Shown here one piece after another: positions 5,740 through 7,079 of a stretch of DNA of 7,079 bases (the first letter of the stretch is position 1; every line of letters starts with the position of its first letter). This DNA comes from an uncultured bacterium (GTDB taxonomy: Bacteria; Bacillota; Clostridia; Lachnospirales; Lachnospiraceae). Position numbers and translations under genes: made by a program. The stretch lies in contig CAMTZV010000067.1 in assembly GCA_947086625.1 (NCBI GenBank), forward strand, positions 1 through 7,079, given 5' to 3'. Under the pieces are notes generated by a model. It was not told the origin of the DNA and made no database searches. It worked only from the letters and a program-made list of their open reading frames with translations.

Positions 5740-6690
5740 TCAGGCTTTACTGATGCGCTTTACCTTTTCTTTGTTCGCCAGCACGTCAAACGCAACCGCC
5801 AGGATCAGTACGATCCCTTTCACCACCTGCTGATAATATTCTCCCACATTCAAAATCGTAAGTCCATTGCTCAATATACCAATGATAACGGCACCGAAAA
5901 ACGCGCCCAGCATCGTTCCCTTTCCGCCGTTCACGCTGACGCCGCCGATGACAACCGCCGTCACAACGTCCATCTCCGTCCCGGTACCGGACGCGGGTGC
6001 ACCCGAGCTGATACGGCCCGCCAACACGATTCCCGCGATTGCGGAGAGACACGCGCTGACCGCGTAGAGCGACACGGTGATCCTGCCGACCGCGACGCCC
6101 GCCAGCTTCGCGGCCTCCACGTTGCCGCCGATCGCATAGATATAGCGGCCAAAATATGAATATTTTAAAATGAGCGCCATAACGACCACAATGACCAGCA
6201 TCACGATGGCCGGGATCGGGATATTAAAAATATAGCCCTGTCCGAAATTCACAATGCTCTCCGGCAGGTCATACACCGGAAGCCCGCCGGAAATAATGTA
6301 AGCCAGCCCGCGGACAACCGTCATCATACCAAGCGTGATGACGATGGCGGACACGTTTAAGCCCACGATCAGACACCCGGTCGCGCATCCGATCAACGTG
6401 ATGAGAAGTACGGTGAGCAGCAGCGCCGCCGGAATCGGAAGCCCCATCTCACCCATAAATTTTGCCGCGATCACGCCGGTCAGGCCGAGATATGCGCCAA
6501 CGGTCAGATCCATACCTCCCGAGATAATGACAAACGTCATACCGCACGTCAGGATTCCCAACACGGAAATCTGCCTTAAAATATTTAAAATATTGTTTAA
6601 CTTCAGGAAATTTTCGGATGTGACCGAAAACAGGACAAACAGCACAAGCAGTATGATCAGTGTACTGAATTTTTTCAATAGTTGTTTCAT
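5740..6690 (-). CDS. Sugar ABC transporter permease, ribose (RbsC) type
   Basis: This 316-residue, highly hydrophobic protein is of normal length for the ribose/galactose/xylose-type permease family (BPD_transp_2), with roughly eight to ten membrane spans. Family marks are ISGGMDLTVGA (56-66), the cytoplasmic coupling segment YAIGGNVEAAKLAGV (185-199), GRISSGAP (225-232), DVVTAVVIGGVSVNGGKGT (241-259), and a basic tail after the last span. Two copies, or a partner permease, would assemble with the tandem ATPase upstream and an extracellular lipoprotein binding protein. Start ATG 6690 has AAGGAG 7 bases upstream, and that site overlaps the TAA of the ATPase gene, pointing to translational coupling. 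The gap between the two genes is 10 bases. Sugar specificity is not deducible from the permease alone. Confidence 0.93.
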   Translation of the reverse strand: MKQLLKKFSTLIILLVLFVLFSVTSENFLKLNNILNILRQISVLGILTCGMTFVIISGGMDLTVGAYLGLTGVIAAKFMGEMGLPIPAALLLTVLLITLIGCATGCLIVGLNVSAIVITLGMMTVVRGLAYIISGGLPVYDLPESIVNFGQGYIFNIPIPAIVMLVIVVVMALILKYSYFGRYIYAIGGNVEAAKLAGVAVGRITVSLYAVSACLSAIAGIVLAGRISSGAPASGTGTEMDVVTAVVIGGVSVNGGKGTMLGAFFGAVIIGILSNGLTILNVGEYYQQVVKGIVLILAVAFDVLANKEKVKRISKA

Positions 6691-6700
6691 GTTTCACTCC

Positions 6701-7079
6701 TTATCTGATACCGGAAGCCAGCTCTAAAATTTTTTCCTGCGTCGCTTCCTCCCGCGTCAGCTCCCCCATCATCTCACCCTCGTGCATGACTACGATGCGA
6801 TCCGACATGCCGAGCAGCTCCGGCATTTCAGACGATATCATAACAATCGCCATCCCCTTTGCCGCAAGCTCGTTCATCAACACGTAGATCTCTTTTTTTG
6901 CCCCGACATCGATCCCCCGCGTCGGCTCGTCAAAAATAATAATGTCGGAATGGCTCGCGAGCGATTTTGCGAGAACGACCTTCTGCTGGTTTCCGCCCGA
7001 CAAATTTTTCGCGAGCTGCTCCTTTGTCGGCGTCTTGATCGAGAGCTCCCGTATATACTGCTCCGACAGCTCCGTGTCC
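6701..7079 (-). CDS. Sugar ABC transporter ATP-binding protein, C-terminal part (RbsA/MglA type), cut by the right edge
   Basis: The frame is open to the right edge (last whole codon 7076-7078), so about 125 C-terminal residues are visible and the start lies outside. Visible marks are [12 protein letters not shown] leading into the ABC signature LSGGNQQK, Walker B with D-loop ([14 protein letters not shown]), and [15 protein letters not shown]. In the last, the usual H-loop histidine is replaced, as is normal in the second nucleotide-binding domain of RbsA/MglA/XylG proteins. The ending [21 protein letters not shown] is also family-like. The full protein should have two fused ATPase domains and about 500 residues. 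It energises uptake through the adjacent permease. A TTG at 7001-7003 would give only a fragment and lies within the signature motif, so it is not the start. Confidence 0.93.
   Translation of the reverse strand, partial: DTELSEQYIRELSIKTPTKEQLAKNLSGGNQQKVVLAKSLASHSDIIIFDEPTRGIDVGAKKEIYVLMNELAAKGMAIVMISSEMPELLGMSDRIVVMHEGEMMGELTREEATQEKILELASGIR

Noticed and set aside
5491..6159. A 222-codon plus-strand open frame over the hydrolase and permease genes
   Set aside because: It runs antisense across two clear genes and their junction, and its His/Arg-rich composition is typical of an antisense shadow.

Overview
The window reads as chromosomal DNA of a Gram-positive anaerobe of the class Clostridia, most likely a moderately GC-rich Lachnospiraceae-type organism. 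This is inferred from gene content: a DegV-family protein, a DUF975 membrane protein, a secreted leucine-rich-repeat protein with an EF-hand-like loop, and a ribose-type sugar ABC importer with a LacI-type regulator. Strong GGAGG-like ribosome-binding sites and a tRNA gene with no encoded CCA fit this. No species assignment is possible from sequence alone. I see no phage gene, insertion sequence, CRISPR array or integrase.

Left part (1-2173). The left edge holds the 3' end of a plus-strand gene, probably an NADPH-dependent FMN reductase/flavodoxin-like protein. It converges with the minus-strand genes, with only 4 bases between the two stop codons. Reading leftward on the minus strand there are a tRNA-Gly(TCC) gene with its own near-consensus promoter, a DegV-family fatty-acid-binding gene interrupted by two in-frame stop codons (TGA-AAG-TAA), and a DUF975 integral membrane protein. 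The DegV interruption falls in the conserved LKxLKxGGRIS segment. It is the most unusual thing here: the gene is otherwise full length and stays in one frame.

Middle (2174-3964). One large minus-strand gene encodes a 576-residue exported protein: signal peptide, a canonical 12-residue EF-hand loop, then leucine-rich repeats with an exact 21-residue period over seven units. No cell-wall anchor is visible.

Right part (3965-7079). A minus-strand sugar-uptake operon is cut by the right edge. In order of transcription it holds the C-terminal ATPase half of an RbsA/MglA-like protein, an RbsC-like permease, a small SGNH/GDSL hydrolase with all catalytic residues and no signal peptide, and a LacI-family repressor. 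Gaps between the first three genes are 10 and 21 bases. The LacI gene also appears to have a promoter buried in the 3' end of the hydrolase gene, and the unit ends at a strong intrinsic terminator. The simplest reading is uptake of a sugar, perhaps an acylated one, followed by cytosolic ester hydrolysis and control by the LacI protein. The substrate cannot be read from this window, because the binding protein and any glycosidases would lie beyond the right edge.

No gene-free stretch exceeds 300 bases. I found no wholly new system. The items most worth checking are the DegV double stop and the importer-esterase pairing.
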